A stretch of 39,129 nucleotides of DNA from the NCBI GenBank assembly GCA_964617765.1, contig CAZTZY010000015.1, positions 1 to 39,129 on the forward strand, given 5' to 3'. A program made the position numbers and the translations under genes. The DNA comes from CAZTZY01 sp964617765. Lineage in GTDB: Bacteria; Pseudomonadota; Gammaproteobacteria; Pseudomonadales; DT-91. The notes beneath the pieces were generated by a model. That model did not search any database, was not told the DNA's origin, and saw nothing but the letters and a program-made list of their open reading frames with translations. Positions 7,424-17,173 of this stretch are shown here, one piece after another; the first letter of the stretch is position 1; each line of letters starts with the position of its first letter.

Positions 7424-8740
7424 ATGCAAGTCTCCGTTGAAACAACATCAGGTTTAGAGCGTCGTTTAACAATCGCTATTCCATCTGAAAAGATCCAGTC
7501 AGAAGTTGATAAGCGCATTCAAAATGTAGCGCCAAAAGTAAAACTCGATGGCTTCCGCGCCGGTAAAGTACCTTTAAAAGTTGTGCGTCAGCGTTTTGGC
7601 GAAAATATTCGTCAGGAAGTTTTGGGCGAAATGATGTCGTCAACTTTCCAGGAAGCGGTAGTTCAAGAGAAGTTAAAACCTGCCGGGCAGCCAAAAGTAG
7701 AATTGAAAAAGACCGATGCTGGCAAGGATTTTTCCTTTACCGCAACGTTCGAGATTTATCCTGAATTCAAGGTTATTGATTTGAAAGGTGTTGCCATTGC
7801 ACGCCCGCTTACTGACATTAGTGATGCCGATGTTGATGAGATGATTGAAACCCTACGTAAACAACAAGCAGCGTTTGAAGTGACTGATAAAGCTGCTGAA
7901 GACGGAGATCAGGTAAATATTGATTTCGATGGCTTTAAAGATGGCGTTGCCTTTGAAGGTGGCAGCTCTAAAGGAAGTGATTTGGTAATCGGCTCTAAAT
8001 CCATGATTCCAGGTTTTGAAGATGGCATGATTGGCCTGAAAGCTGGCGATCAAAAAGACCTGAATATTACTTTCCCTGCAGATTATCATTCTGAAGCTTT
8101 AAAAGGTGCTGCAGTTGTTTTTAAAGTGAAGGTAAACAGCGTAAAAACCAAAAATTTACCAGCAATTGATGATGCATTCATTGAGAAATTTGGCGTAAAA
8201 GAAGGCGGCGTTGTGGCCTTAAAGGAAGAAGTTAAAAAGAATATGGGCCGCGAACTGAAACAGGCGCTGAAAAATCGTATTAAACAACAAGTGCTTGATG
8301 CAGTTTTGCAAAAAAATGTCATCGAAGTACCTAAAGCGTTGTTAAGCCAGGAAATTGATGCAATGCGTCGTCAAATGTTCCAGCAATTTGGTGGTGGTGC
8401 GCAGTTACAGGATCTTGATACTAATTTACTACCTGCTGAATTATTTTCAGATCAGGCTACACGTCGCGTTAGCCTGGGTTTGTTGCTATCCAGCTTGATT
8501 GAAGAGAAAAAGATCAAGCCAGAAGCCGATAAAGTCAGGGAAACGATTGAAGAAATTGCCTCTTCCTACGAAGCGAAAGAAGAAGTTGTGAATTATTATT
8601 ATAAAAACAAACAACAATTGGCGCAGGTTGAAGCGCTTGTTCTGGAAGATCAGGCAGTAGAATTGTTATTGGCTTCTGCAGATGTTTCTGATGCAAAAAT
8701 GAGCTATGAAGAGCTTATGAAAGCAGTGAGCAATAGATAG
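7424..8740 (+). CDS. tig: Trigger factor (ribosome-associated chaperone / prolyl isomerase)
   Basis: Binds ribosomal protein uL23 at the exit tunnel and shields nascent chains. I start at ATG 7424 (MQVSVETTSG, exactly the family N terminus; AGAGG 7 bp upstream), not at the TTG one codon earlier. That gives 438 residues. The ribosome-binding signature GFRAGKVP is at residues 43-50. The FKBP-type isomerase domain (about 160-245) includes IDFDGFKDGVAFEGG and MIPGFEDGMIGLKAG. The rest is the helical substrate-binding body ending with YEELMKAVSNR. It is followed by its own terminator, so clpP probably has a separate promoter. Confidence 0.97.
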   Translation: MQVSVETTSGLERRLTIAIPSEKIQSEVDKRIQNVAPKVKLDGFRAGKVPLKVVRQRFGENIRQEVLGEMMSSTFQEAVVQEKLKPAGQPKVELKKTDAGKDFSFTATFEIYPEFKVIDLKGVAIARPLTDISDADVDEMIETLRKQQAAFEVTDKAAEDGDQVNIDFDGFKDGVAFEGGSSKGSDLVIGSKSMIPGFEDGMIGLKAGDQKDLNITFPADYHSEALKGAAVVFKVKVNSVKTKNLPAIDDAFIEKFGVKEGGVVALKEEVKKNMGRELKQALKNRIKQQVLDAVLQKNVIEVPKALLSQEIDAMRRQMFQQFGGGAQLQDLDTNLLPAELFSDQATRRVSLGLLLSSLIEEKKIKPEADKVRETIEEIASSYEAKEEVVNYYYKNKQQLAQVEALVLEDQAVELLLASADVSDAKMSYEELMKAVSNR

Positions 8741-8776
8741 CCTTTCGCTCTGGAAAAAGTATTTCGCAATTCTCTT

Positions 8777-8808
8777 AAAACGGCTACACTCGATGTGGCC
8801 GTTTTTGA
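8777..8808 (+). terminator. Rho-independent terminator after tig
   Basis: AAAACGGC (8777-8784) pairs with GCCGTTTT (8798-8805), extended inward by CAC/GTG, followed by T-rich sequence. Confidence 0.8.
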
Positions 8809-8853
8809 TTTTATTAGCTAAATTTTATAAAAAATAACAGGAAAACAATCAGC

Positions 8854-9477
8854 ATGTCATCGAATATCATGGATATCCAGAATATCGGTTTAATACCGAT
8901 GGTCATTGAACAAACCGGGCGCGGTGAGCGTTCATACGATATTTATTCACGCCTTTTAAAAGAGCGCGTCATTTTTTGTGTAGGCCCTGTTGAAGATTTC
9001 GGGGCTAATCTTATTGTTGCGCAATTGTTGTTCCTTGAATCAGAAAACCCAGATAAAGATATTCATCTCTACATCAATTCCCCAGGCGGTTCTGTCACTG
9101 CAGGTTTATCCATTTACGATACCATGCAATTCATTAAACCGGACGTCAGCACTATTTGCCTGGGCCAGGCGGCAAGCATGGGTGCAGTCTTACTGGCTGC
9201 GGGAGCTGCTGGCAAGCGCTATTGTTTGCCCAATGCCAGAACAATGATTCATCAGCCTTTAGGTGGCGCCCAAGGCCAATCTACTGACATTCAAATCCAG
9301 GCCAGGGAAATTTTAACTATTCGTGAACGTTTGAACCATATATTAGCATTTCATACTGGCCAAACCGTTGATACGATTCAGAATGATACAGAGCGTGATA
9401 ACTTTATGAATGCCTATGCATCCAAAGATTATGGTTTGATAGATGAAGTGCTTGAAAAGCGCCCGACATCTAAGTAG
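8854..9477 (+). CDS. clpP: ATP-dependent Clp protease proteolytic subunit ClpP
   Basis: Serine peptidase that forms a tetradecameric barrel with ClpX. It has 207 residues and the full catalytic triad: Ser108 in GQAASMGAVLL, His133 in MIHQPLGG and Asp182 in TERDNFM. A short N-terminal propeptide (about residues 1-14) precedes the mature part, as in E. coli. CAGGAAA (8839-8845) is the ribosome-binding site. It is followed after 54 bp by clpX without a terminator, so the two form one operon. Confidence 0.97.
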   Translation: MSSNIMDIQNIGLIPMVIEQTGRGERSYDIYSRLLKERVIFCVGPVEDFGANLIVAQLLFLESENPDKDIHLYINSPGGSVTAGLSIYDTMQFIKPDVSTICLGQAASMGAVLLAAGAAGKRYCLPNARTMIHQPLGGAQGQSTDIQIQAREILTIRERLNHILAFHTGQTVDTIQNDTERDNFMNAYASKDYGLIDEVLEKRPTSK

Positions 9478-9531
9478 TCTCCAAAATAGAATATATTTGC
9501 GGATAACATATCCCTAAAACGAGGTTTAATT

Positions 9532-10830
9532 ATGACCGGTACTACTGGTGATAACGATGATAATGGCAAGCTGATGTATTGCTCTTTCTGCGGAAAAAGC
9601 CAGCATGAAGTCAGAAAACTCATTGCGGGTCCATCCGTATTTGTTTGTAATGAATGTGTGGAATTGTGTAACGATATTATTCGTGAAGAGATCCATAGCA
9701 CTACTTCAGAAGACGGTTTATCTAAACTGCCTACCCCAAAGGATATTAAGGCTATTCTGGATCAATATGTTATTGGTCAATCAGTCGCCAAAAAGGTGTT
9801 GGCCGTTGCTGTTTATAACCACTATAAGAGACTAAATACCTTATCGACTCCGAAAAAAGGCGATATAGAACTGGGTAAAAGTAACATATTGCTGGTGGGA
9901 CCAACGGGCAGTGGTAAAACTCTTTTGGCTGAAACCCTCGCCAGGCTTCTCGATGTGCCTTTTACTATTGCTGACGCTACAACGTTAACTGAAGCGGGAT
10001 ATGTTGGTGAAGATGTTGAAAATATTATTCAGAAACTTCTTCAAAAATGTGATTACGATGTAGAAAAAGCCCAGCGTGGAATTGTTTACATCGATGAAAT
10101 CGATAAGATTTCTCGCAAGTCTGATAACCCATCAATAACGCGTGATGTATCAGGAGAAGGCGTACAGCAAGCGTTGCTGAAACTCATTGAAGGAACGATT
10201 GCATCAGTTCCGCCTCAAGGTGGCCGCAAACACCCACAACAAGAATTTTTGCAGGTTAATACTGCCAATATATTGTTTATTTGTGGTGGTGCTTTTTCCG
10301 GCCTGGAAAAAGTTATTCGTGATCGTTCAGAAAAAAGCGGTATTGGTTTTAATGCGTCTATAAATAGCAAGGATCAGGCAAAAAATGTGGGTCAGATTTT
10401 GCAGGATCTTGAGCCAGAAGATTTGGTTCGTTATGGATTAATTCCTGAATTTGTAGGTCGTTTACCTGTTATTGCCACCCTTGAAGAGCTCGATATTGAT
10501 GCACTGGTCAATATTTTAACTGAACCTAAAAATGCATTGACCAAACAATATGCAAAACTCTTTGAAATGGAAGGTGTAGAACTGGATTTCAGGGAAGATG
10601 CCCTCCGTGCAATAGCCACAAAAGCTATGGAACGTAAAACGGGTGCTCGTGGATTAAGATCCATACTCGAATTTGTTCTTCTAAACACTATGTATGAAAT
10701 ACCATCTGCTGAGAATGTAGTAAAGGTTGTTATTGATGAATCAATGATCAGGGGAGAATCCGAACCCCTTCTGGTTTATGGCAATATCGAAGAAAAAGAA
10801 AGTAAATTGCCCAAACAGCAAAAGCAGTAA
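9532..10830 (+). CDS. clpX: Clp protease ATP-binding subunit ClpX
   Basis: AAA+ unfoldase that feeds substrates to ClpP. The 432 residues begin with a four-Cys zinc-binding domain (Cys17, Cys20, Cys39, Cys42; CSFC and CNEC). Walker A is GPTGSGKT (123-130), Walker B is IVYIDEID (184-191, Asp188 and Glu189). The IGF loop that docks on ClpP is present (SGIGFNAS), as is the sensor 2 motif TGARGLRS. The C-terminal tail is rich in Lys and Gln. A terminator follows directly. Confidence 0.97.
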   Translation: MTGTTGDNDDNGKLMYCSFCGKSQHEVRKLIAGPSVFVCNECVELCNDIIREEIHSTTSEDGLSKLPTPKDIKAILDQYVIGQSVAKKVLAVAVYNHYKRLNTLSTPKKGDIELGKSNILLVGPTGSGKTLLAETLARLLDVPFTIADATTLTEAGYVGEDVENIIQKLLQKCDYDVEKAQRGIVYIDEIDKISRKSDNPSITRDVSGEGVQQALLKLIEGTIASVPPQGGRKHPQQEFLQVNTANILFICGGAFSGLEKVIRDRSEKSGIGFNASINSKDQAKNVGQILQDLEPEDLVRYGLIPEFVGRLPVIATLEELDIDALVNILTEPKNALTKQYAKLFEMEGVELDFREDALRAIATKAMERKTGARGLRSILEFVLLNTMYEIPSAENVVKVVIDESMIRGESEPLLVYGNIEEKESKLPKQQKQ

Positions 10831-10835
10831 AAATG

Positions 10836-10862
10836 AAACGGCGCATAAAGCGCCGTTTTCTT
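10836..10862 (+). terminator. Rho-independent terminator after clpX
   Basis: A perfect 9-bp stem, AAACGGCGC (10836-10844) and GCGCCGTTT (10850-10858), with a 5-nt loop and a following TCTTT run. Confidence 0.85.
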
Positions 10863-10920
10863 TGAGGCGGTAACTGAAGCCATAAAAAGTACCGTTAGCC
10901 CCAAATAAATTGATATTACT

Positions 10921-10950
10921 GTTGAAATAGCACTTTTTGCCCTAACCTTG
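10921..10950 (+). promoter_or_regulatory. Possible heat-shock (sigma32-like) promoter of lon
   Basis: GTTGAAA (10921-10927) followed after 12 bp by CCCTAACCT resembles the sigma32 consensus (CTTGAAA and CCCCATnT), although the spacer is short and the -10 match is partial. lon is sigma32-controlled in E. coli, which makes the reading plausible, not proven. Confidence 0.3.
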
Positions 10951-10984
10951 TTAATAAGATTCAATTTTATTCAAGAGTCCAATT

Positions 10985-13399
10985 ATGAATACAGAAACCC
11001 AAAATATTACATTACCTTTATTACCATTACGGGATGTTGTTGTTTATCCCCATATGGTTATCCCGCTTTTCGTAGGCAGGGAAAAATCAATCAATGCTCT
11101 TGAATTAGCCATGTCTGAAGACAAACAAATTCTTTTGGTGGCGCAAAAGAATGCCACTGTTGATGATCCATCACTGGATGACATTTATCGTGTTGGAACA
11201 TTAGCCACGATTTTACAATTACTGAAACTTCCCGATGGCACAGTTAAAGTTCTTGTTGAAGGTAGTGATCGCGTAGAAATTATATCAACCAAAGAACTGG
11301 ATTCCTGTTATTTGGCTGAAGTACAACCGTTGCAATCTGAATCTATTACAAAAGCTCAGGCGCAATTATTGGTAAAAACCACGCTCTCTCAATTCGAACA
11401 ATATGTAAATCTGGGTAAAAAAGTACCTAATGATGTTTTAACATCTGTTAATGGAATAGAGGATCCCAGTCGCCTTGCTGACACCATAGCAGCTCATTTA
11501 TCTTTATCGCTCGATAAAAAACAGCAAATCCTGGAAATACCTAGCGTATCTATCCGTTTGGAGCATCTTATTGCATTAATGGATGCTGAAATTGATTTGT
11601 TGCAGGTAGAAAAACGTATTCGTGGTCGCGTCAAAAAGCAAATGGAAAAAAGTCAGCGTGAATACTATTTGAATGAACAAATGAAGGCGATTCAAAAAGA
11701 GCTCGGAGACGGTGATGAAGCGCCTAGCGAAATAGAAGCTCTGCAGGCCAAAATCAATAAAGCAGGCATGCCCAAAGCCGCTGAAGAAAAAGCCCTGGGT
11801 GAGTTACATAAACTGAAAATGATGTCACCGATGTCAGCTGAGGCATCGGTTTTACGTACTTACATTGACTGGCTGGTTAATGTGCCTTGGAAAAAACGTT
11901 CTAAAGTACACCTTGATTTAGCCAAGGCTGAGGAAATCCTTAATCAGGATCATTACGGTTTGACAGATGTTAAAGAACGCATCTTGGAATATCTGGCTGT
12001 TCAGAAAAGAGTTAAAAAATCCAAGGGGCCTGTTTTATGCCTGGTAGGTCCGCCGGGTGTTGGTAAAACATCGTTAGGTGAATCGATCGCCAAAGCCACG
12101 AATCGTGAATTTATACGTATGGCTTTAGGTGGTGTTCGGGATGAAGCTGAAATACGTGGTCACAGAAGAACCTATATTGGTTCAATGCCAGGAAAATTGA
12201 TTCAAAAGATCTCCAAGTCAGGAGTCAAGAATCCATTATTCTTACTCGATGAAATTGACAAGATGGGTATGGATAGCCGTGGTGATCCAGCATCAGCCTT
12301 GCTTGAAGTTTTGGATCCCGAGCAAAATCACACTTTCAATGATCATTATCTGGAAGTGGACTATGACTTATCCGATGTCATGTTCATTTGTACTTCAAAC
12401 TCGATGAATATCCCAACGCCATTGCTTGATCGCATGGAGGTTATTCGTATTTCAGGCTATACAGAAGATGAAAAACTGAACATTGCGAAACGATATCTGG
12501 TGCCTAAACAACAGAAAAATAATGGCCTGGAAACCAATGAGATGGAAATCAAGGAAGAAGCATTGCGGGATATAATCCGTTATTACACCAGAGAAGCAGG
12601 TGTGCGTGGTCTTGAACGCGAAATAGCAAAAATATCTCGTAAGATTGTAAAACTGGCATCTTTAAATAAAGTTGAAAAACCGATCATTGTAAATAGTGAA
12701 ACCCTGGAAAAATATCTGGGTGTGCACAAATTTGATTATGGTTTGGCTGAAAAAGAAAGCCAGGTGGGCATGGTTACCGGTTTGGCCTGGACGCAGGTGG
12801 GTGGTGAATTGTTAAATATAGAAGCCGTTATTGTGCCAGGAAAAGGCTTGCATGTTAAAACCGGTTCTTTGGGTGACGTTATGCAGGAATCCATTCAGGC
12901 GGCAACTACAGTTGTTCGCAGCAGAGCTAAGTCGTTAGGCATTCCGGTTTCATTTATGCAAAAACATGATATGCATATCCATGTTCCTGAAGGCGCCACA
13001 CCTAAAGATGGTCCAAGTGCGGGTATAGGAATGTGTACTGCCATGGTGTCGGTATTGACAGGCATTCCCGTTAGGGCTGATGTAGCAATGACAGGTGAGA
13101 TCAACTTGCGTGGTCAGGTGTTGCGAATCGGTGGGTTAAAGGAAAAGTTGTTAGCCGCTCATCGTGGAGGGATAAAAACCATTATCATTCCTCATGAAAA
13201 TGAAAGGGATTTAAGGGAAATTGCCGAGAATGTACTTGCCGATTTAACGATTAAACCGGTCAAATGGATAGATGATGTATTAGCGATTGCATTGGAATCA
13301 TCACCTAAACCGATTTCTGATGAAGAATATATGGCTGGATTTGATCAAAAAAGCAGCCATAATGAACCTGAATCAGTGAACAAACCGAGTACACATTAA
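10985..13399 (+). CDS. lon: ATP-dependent protease Lon
   Basis: Homohexameric AAA+ serine protease that degrades misfolded and regulatory proteins. The 804 residues hold an N-terminal LAN domain (LPLLPLRDVVVYPHMVIPLF from residue 10), a coiled region around 200-260, Walker A GPPGVGKT (355-362), and the proteolytic Ser-Lys dyad: Ser678 in KDGPSAGIGM and Lys721 in GGLKEK (43 residues apart, as Ser679/Lys722 in E. coli). It is slightly longer than the E. coli enzyme because of a polar C-terminal tail. AAGAG (10973-10977) precedes the ATG by 7 bp. Confidence 0.97.
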   Translation: MNTETQNITLPLLPLRDVVVYPHMVIPLFVGREKSINALELAMSEDKQILLVAQKNATVDDPSLDDIYRVGTLATILQLLKLPDGTVKVLVEGSDRVEIISTKELDSCYLAEVQPLQSESITKAQAQLLVKTTLSQFEQYVNLGKKVPNDVLTSVNGIEDPSRLADTIAAHLSLSLDKKQQILEIPSVSIRLEHLIALMDAEIDLLQVEKRIRGRVKKQMEKSQREYYLNEQMKAIQKELGDGDEAPSEIEALQAKINKAGMPKAAEEKALGELHKLKMMSPMSAEASVLRTYIDWLVNVPWKKRSKVHLDLAKAEEILNQDHYGLTDVKERILEYLAVQKRVKKSKGPVLCLVGPPGVGKTSLGESIAKATNREFIRMALGGVRDEAEIRGHRRTYIGSMPGKLIQKISKSGVKNPLFLLDEIDKMGMDSRGDPASALLEVLDPEQNHTFNDHYLEVDYDLSDVMFICTSNSMNIPTPLLDRMEVIRISGYTEDEKLNIAKRYLVPKQQKNNGLETNEMEIKEEALRDIIRYYTREAGVRGLEREIAKISRKIVKLASLNKVEKPIIVNSETLEKYLGVHKFDYGLAEKESQVGMVTGLAWTQVGGELLNIEAVIVPGKGLHVKTGSLGDVMQESIQAATTVVRSRAKSLGIPVSFMQKHDMHIHVPEGATPKDGPSAGIGMCTAMVSVLTGIPVRADVAMTGEINLRGQVLRIGGLKEKLLAAHRGGIKTIIIPHENERDLREIAENVLADLTIKPVKWIDDVLAIALESSPKPISDEEYMAGFDQKSSHNEPESVNKPSTH

Positions 13400-13420
13400 A
13401 TAATTGCTATGCTTGTGGTT

Positions 13421-13453
13421 AAGAAGGTTATAATTCACTATTATAATCTTCTT
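13421..13453 (+). terminator. AT-rich hairpin, probable terminator after lon
   Basis: A 14-bp stem (13421-13434 with 13440-13453: AAGAAGGTTATAAT against ATTATAATCTTCTT, one G-T pair), followed by GGTTTTATTT. Confidence 0.6.
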
Positions 13454-13515
13454 GGTTTTATTTGTGCATTTTGATTAATCTTTGCTCAAATTACCGATCA
13501 AGCGCATTTAACTGC

Positions 13516-13545
13516 TTGACCGACGTACAAAGCCTTTGGTATAAA
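13516..13545 (+). promoter_or_regulatory. Probable sigma70 promoter of hupB
   Basis: TTGACC (13516-13521), an 18-bp spacer and TATAAA (13540-13545), about 50 bp before the hupB start. The -35 overlaps one arm of a small inverted repeat, TCAAGC (13498-13503)/GCTTGA (13514-13519), which could be a regulator site. Confidence 0.55.
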
Positions 13546-13597
13546 AGTTTCCGCTCATTTTTCTACAATCTATAATTAATCCTAAAAGGGGAATAAC

Positions 13598-13870
13598 GTG
13601 AATAAATCGGAATTGATCGACGCCATTGCCAGCTCTGCAGATTTGCCTAAAGCAGCCGCCGGACGTGCATTAGATGCAGTGATTGAATCTATCACCGCTG
13701 AGTTGAAAAACGGCGGGGATGTATCATTAGTGGGATTTGGTGTTTTTACTGTTAAGGCTCGTGCGGCCAGAACAGGTCGCAATCCTCAAACAGGTGCACC
13801 TATCGAAATCAAAGCGGCTAAAGTGCCCAGCTTTAAACCCGGTAAAGCTTTAAAAGATGCCGTTAACTAA
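13598..13870 (+). CDS. hupB: DNA-binding protein HU-beta
   Basis: Nucleoid-associated protein that bends DNA as a dimer. The 90 residues match HU throughout: MNKSELIDAIASSADLPKAA, then the beta-arm with VGFGVFTVKARAARTGRNPQTG, including the intercalating Pro in NPQTG. It begins with GTG; AAGGGG (13586-13591) is a strong ribosome-binding site 6 bp upstream. It has its own promoter and terminator. Its place between lon and ppiD is the conserved gammaproteobacterial position. Confidence 0.97.
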   Translation: MNKSELIDAIASSADLPKAAAGRALDAVIESITAELKNGGDVSLVGFGVFTVKARAARTGRNPQTGAPIEIKAAKVPSFKPGKALKDAVN

Positions 13871-13899
13871 CACAGCTGCTCTTTACCTTAAAATACAAG

Positions 13900-13925
13900 G
13901 CGCATCTTTTTAGATGCGCTTTTTC
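13900..13925 (+). terminator. Rho-independent terminator after hupB
   Basis: GCGCATCT (13900-13907) and AGATGCGC (13912-13919) form a perfect 8-bp stem with a TTTT loop, followed by TTTTTC. Confidence 0.85.
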
Positions 13926-13945
13926 TTTCAGGAATACCATTTATT

Positions 13946-15829
13946 ATGTTGCAAACAATTCGTGAAAAATCTAAAGGCCCGGTTCTCACTTTTATAGTGG
14001 TATCTGTTTGTTTGATGTTTGCTGCCACTGGCGTAGATTCAATTTTAGGATCTGGCGCGGCAAATCGCGTTGCAAAAATTAATGGTGAGAAGGTAACCGA
14101 ACAAGAATTCAATGAAGCAATATTTTTACACAAGCGCCAACTCATAGCGCAGATGGGTGAAAATCTTGATCCGAGCATGCTGGAAGAGAAAAAAATCAAA
14201 AAACCGGCATTAGATACACTGATAAAAAGAAAATTATTACTGCAGTTTGCTGAAGAACAAAAAATGTCTTTAGCGGATTCAGAAATTACCAAAATGATTT
14301 TAAAAAATCCCGACTTTCAAAAAGACGGCAAGTTTTCCAATGATACGTTCAGGACTATTTTGGCTGGTGCAGGCTTAACTCCGGCCATTTATAAGCGTTT
14401 TTATAGCAATGATATTCTACTGGACCAGATCTCAAGTGGTATAACAGACACTGGCTTTATCACTGATAAAGATATCGCAATTACTAATCGTTTTACATTT
14501 CAGACCAGAGATGTCCGGTATATTACACTCAGCCTTGAAAATGAAAAAAAATCGATTTCAATTTCTGATGATGAAGCCAAACAATACTACGAAAAAAATC
14601 CTGCAAAATTCCAGAGCGAAGAATCCGCTATTGTTGAATACATTGAAATCAAACAGGATGATTTCAAGCCTGAAATCGGTGAGCAGGAAATAAAAGATGT
14701 TTATGACCAGGAAGTAGCCACCTTCAAATCGGGTGAACAGCGTGAAGTTTCCCATATCCTGATTCAAATCAATAATGACACCACCAAAGAAAAAGCAACG
14801 GCCAAACTACAACAAATCCAGAAACAATTGGGTGAAGGGCAAGAGTTTTCTGATTTGGCTATTGCCTATTCCGAGGATTTAGGCAGTAAAGATTCAGGCG
14901 GTATGTTAGGTATGCTAAACGAAGAATCTTTCCCAAAGGAATTTGTAAAAGTTGCTAAAACGCTTAAGAAAGGCGAGGTATCGCCCATTGTTGAAACCGA
15001 ATCCGGCTTACACCTGATTCTTGTATCAGATATTAGCATACCCAAAATGGCAACATATGATGAGCGTAAAGAGGCTATAACCAATGATTTAAAAATAGCC
15101 AAAACTGCTCCCATGTACTTACAGGCCCTAGAGCAATTAAAAGATATTACATTCAACTCTGCTGATTTGTCAGAACCTGCAAAAACACTCAATACAGAAA
15201 TTAAAGTCAGTTCTCCGGTGACTCGTAATGGCGGAGCAGGATTATTTTCCAAAAAAGCAGTTTATAGCGCTGTATTCAAAGATGAAGTATTAAAAAATGG
15301 CGAAAATAGCGATGTTATAGAATTAAGCCCAACACAGGCTATTGTGGTGCGTCTGAAAGAACATAAGCCTTCAGCGCTTATCCCCTTTGAAAACAATATC
15401 GAGGCAGTAAAAACAGAAGCTATTATTGTGAAAGCTCAAGAACAGCTTGCTGCAAAATCTCAAAGCTTAAAAGCTAAAATTTTAACAGGTGTGAATATTG
15501 AACAATTATCACTTGAAAATGGCCTTGCATTGCAGTCAGCTTTATCGGCTAGAAGAACCAGTTTTGAATCTGATCCTGAAATAATTAATGCTGCTTTTAG
15601 CATGCCCAAATCCTCTGGAGCAATACCTGCAGTAGATACCATCAAAAAAACGAATGGTGATTTTATTCTTCTTGCAGTAAACAATATTAAAGATGGCAAT
15701 CCTAAGGACATAACACCAATGGAAACAAAAACTATTAAAAGTTATGTTGCCCGTGCAGTGAGTCTAGAGCAATTCAATGCCATTGAAAGTGCCCTTAACG
15801 ATAAAGCAGATATAAAAATTTACGAATAA
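13946..15829 (+). CDS. ppiD: Periplasmic folding chaperone PpiD (SurA N-domain / parvulin type)
   Basis: Inner-membrane-anchored periplasmic chaperone that sits near the SecYEG exit. The 627 residues start with a short cytoplasmic segment and one membrane helix (about 13-33, VLTFIVVSVCLMFAATGV), then a SurA-like N domain (about 40-180) and a parvulin domain (about 265-365: REVSHILIQ, DLAIAYSEDLGSKDSGG, VSPIVETESGLHLI). The C-terminal region is a large helical chaperone domain. Length is close to E. coli PpiD. The order hupB-ppiD is conserved. Confidence 0.94.
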   Translation: MLQTIREKSKGPVLTFIVVSVCLMFAATGVDSILGSGAANRVAKINGEKVTEQEFNEAIFLHKRQLIAQMGENLDPSMLEEKKIKKPALDTLIKRKLLLQFAEEQKMSLADSEITKMILKNPDFQKDGKFSNDTFRTILAGAGLTPAIYKRFYSNDILLDQISSGITDTGFITDKDIAITNRFTFQTRDVRYITLSLENEKKSISISDDEAKQYYEKNPAKFQSEESAIVEYIEIKQDDFKPEIGEQEIKDVYDQEVATFKSGEQREVSHILIQINNDTTKEKATAKLQQIQKQLGEGQEFSDLAIAYSEDLGSKDSGGMLGMLNEESFPKEFVKVAKTLKKGEVSPIVETESGLHLILVSDISIPKMATYDERKEAITNDLKIAKTAPMYLQALEQLKDITFNSADLSEPAKTLNTEIKVSSPVTRNGGAGLFSKKAVYSAVFKDEVLKNGENSDVIELSPTQAIVVRLKEHKPSALIPFENNIEAVKTEAIIVKAQEQLAAKSQSLKAKILTGVNIEQLSLENGLALQSALSARRTSFESDPEIINAAFSMPKSSGAIPAVDTIKKTNGDFILLAVNNIKDGNPKDITPMETKTIKSYVARAVSLEQFNAIESALNDKADIKIYE

Positions 15830-15833
15830 ATTG

Positions 15834-15862
15834 CGATATGCTCGCTTTCAGTGAGTATATCG
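15834..15862 (+). terminator. Hairpin after ppiD
   Basis: CGATATGCTC (15834-15843) pairs with GAGTATATCG (15853-15862) around a 9-nt loop, with one mismatch. Only a weak T run follows, so termination is possible but may be leaky into serA. Confidence 0.45.
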
Positions 15863-15978
15863 TTGTGTTCAATTCTGCAATCCCGTTGCATGGTTGATAT
15901 TAGTGACAAGGTGTATCTTTCTAGACTTTCAGATAGAATACGCCACTTTCAAATTCACCCAAAATCAGGAGTGACGCC

Positions 15979-17151
15979 GTGTTTAAAGTCCTTACCTACA
16001 ATGCAATTTCAGTTTATGGCCTTGATAAATTTTCTCGTGACAAATATGAAGTCGCTAGTGAAATTTCTACGCCTGATGCCATTTTGCTCCGCAGTCACGT
16101 CCTTTCAGAGGATGATTTACTGCCTTCAGTGGCTGCTATAGGTCGTGCTGGCGCAGGAACCAACAATATCCCGGTTGCTGCATGTACGCGTAAAGGTATT
16201 GCGGTATTTAATTCACCGGGTGCCAATGCCAATGCCGTAAAAGAACTAGTTCTTACTGGTATGTTGCTCAGCTCCCGCGGAATTATTCAAGGCATCAACT
16301 ATGTCAATTCACTGACCCATATGACTGATGCTGATGAAATGGCAACTCTGCTGGAAAAAGAGAAAAAACATTTCAAAGGCAGTGAAATCAAAGGTAAAAC
16401 TTTGGGTGTAGTAGGTTTAGGGGCCATTGGTTCTCTGGTTGCTGAAATGGGTTTAATGCTGGGCATGAAAGTAGTGGGTTATGATCCGGCGCTTTCTGTT
16501 GAAGCTGCATGGCGTTTGCCTTCAGATGTCGTGCGCATGGAAAACCTGACGACTTTAATGAGCAAGGCAGATTTCATTTCCTTACATTTGCCAGTTTTGG
16601 AAGCCACACGCCACATGATTAACAAAGACAGCCTGGCTAACGTTAAACAAGGGGCACGTATATTAAACTTTGCCCGTGAACAAATTGTTGATACCGATGC
16701 AGTAGTTGCCGCACTGGATTCTGGCAGACTGGATCGCTACATCACTGATTTCCCTATGCCTGAACTGATCAACCGTAAAGACGTTATTGCAATGCCGCAC
16801 ATTGGTGCCAGCACCGATGAAGCCGAAGATAATTGTGCAATCATGGCAGCAAGCCAATTGGTGGATTTTCTTGAAAACGGCAACATCGTTAACTCAGTAA
16901 ACTTTCCAACCACCAAACTTGAACGTGATGGCGCCTACCGTTTAACAGTATGCAACCAGAATGTACCAAAAATGTTAGGCAGCGTATTGTCGATTCTGGC
17001 TGATGCCAATATCAATGTAAAAGACATGATCAACAAAAGTCGTGATGATGTTGCTTACAATATTATTGATATTGAACAAGAGCCTAGTGATGAAGTGCTT
17101 GAGAAAATCCGTGCGATTAAAGACGTTATCAAGGTTCGCCTGATCAAGTAA
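15979..17151 (+). CDS. serA: D-3-phosphoglycerate dehydrogenase with ACT domain
   Basis: First committed step of serine synthesis: oxidises 3-phosphoglycerate with NAD. The 390 residues show a Rossmann GLGAIG (146-151), Arg233 in ILNFAREQIVD, Glu262 in DFPMPEL and His274 in MPHIGAST as the Arg-Glu-His catalytic set, and an ACT domain from about residue 320 for serine feedback. The segment between Glu and His is about 11 residues shorter than in E. coli SerA, and the RG of the usual NxxRGxxVD motif is RE here; both suggest the compact SerA type. It starts at GTG with CAGGAG (15967-15972) upstream. A hydroxypyruvate or other 2-hydroxyacid reductase is less likely given the ACT domain. Confidence 0.88.
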   Translation: MFKVLTYNAISVYGLDKFSRDKYEVASEISTPDAILLRSHVLSEDDLLPSVAAIGRAGAGTNNIPVAACTRKGIAVFNSPGANANAVKELVLTGMLLSSRGIIQGINYVNSLTHMTDADEMATLLEKEKKHFKGSEIKGKTLGVVGLGAIGSLVAEMGLMLGMKVVGYDPALSVEAAWRLPSDVVRMENLTTLMSKADFISLHLPVLEATRHMINKDSLANVKQGARILNFAREQIVDTDAVVAALDSGRLDRYITDFPMPELINRKDVIAMPHIGASTDEAEDNCAIMAASQLVDFLENGNIVNSVNFPTTKLERDGAYRLTVCNQNVPKMLGSVLSILADANINVKDMINKSRDDVAYNIIDIEQEPSDEVLEKIRAIKDVIKVRLIK

Positions 17152-17173
17152 AGTAAACGGTATTGGCCAATAA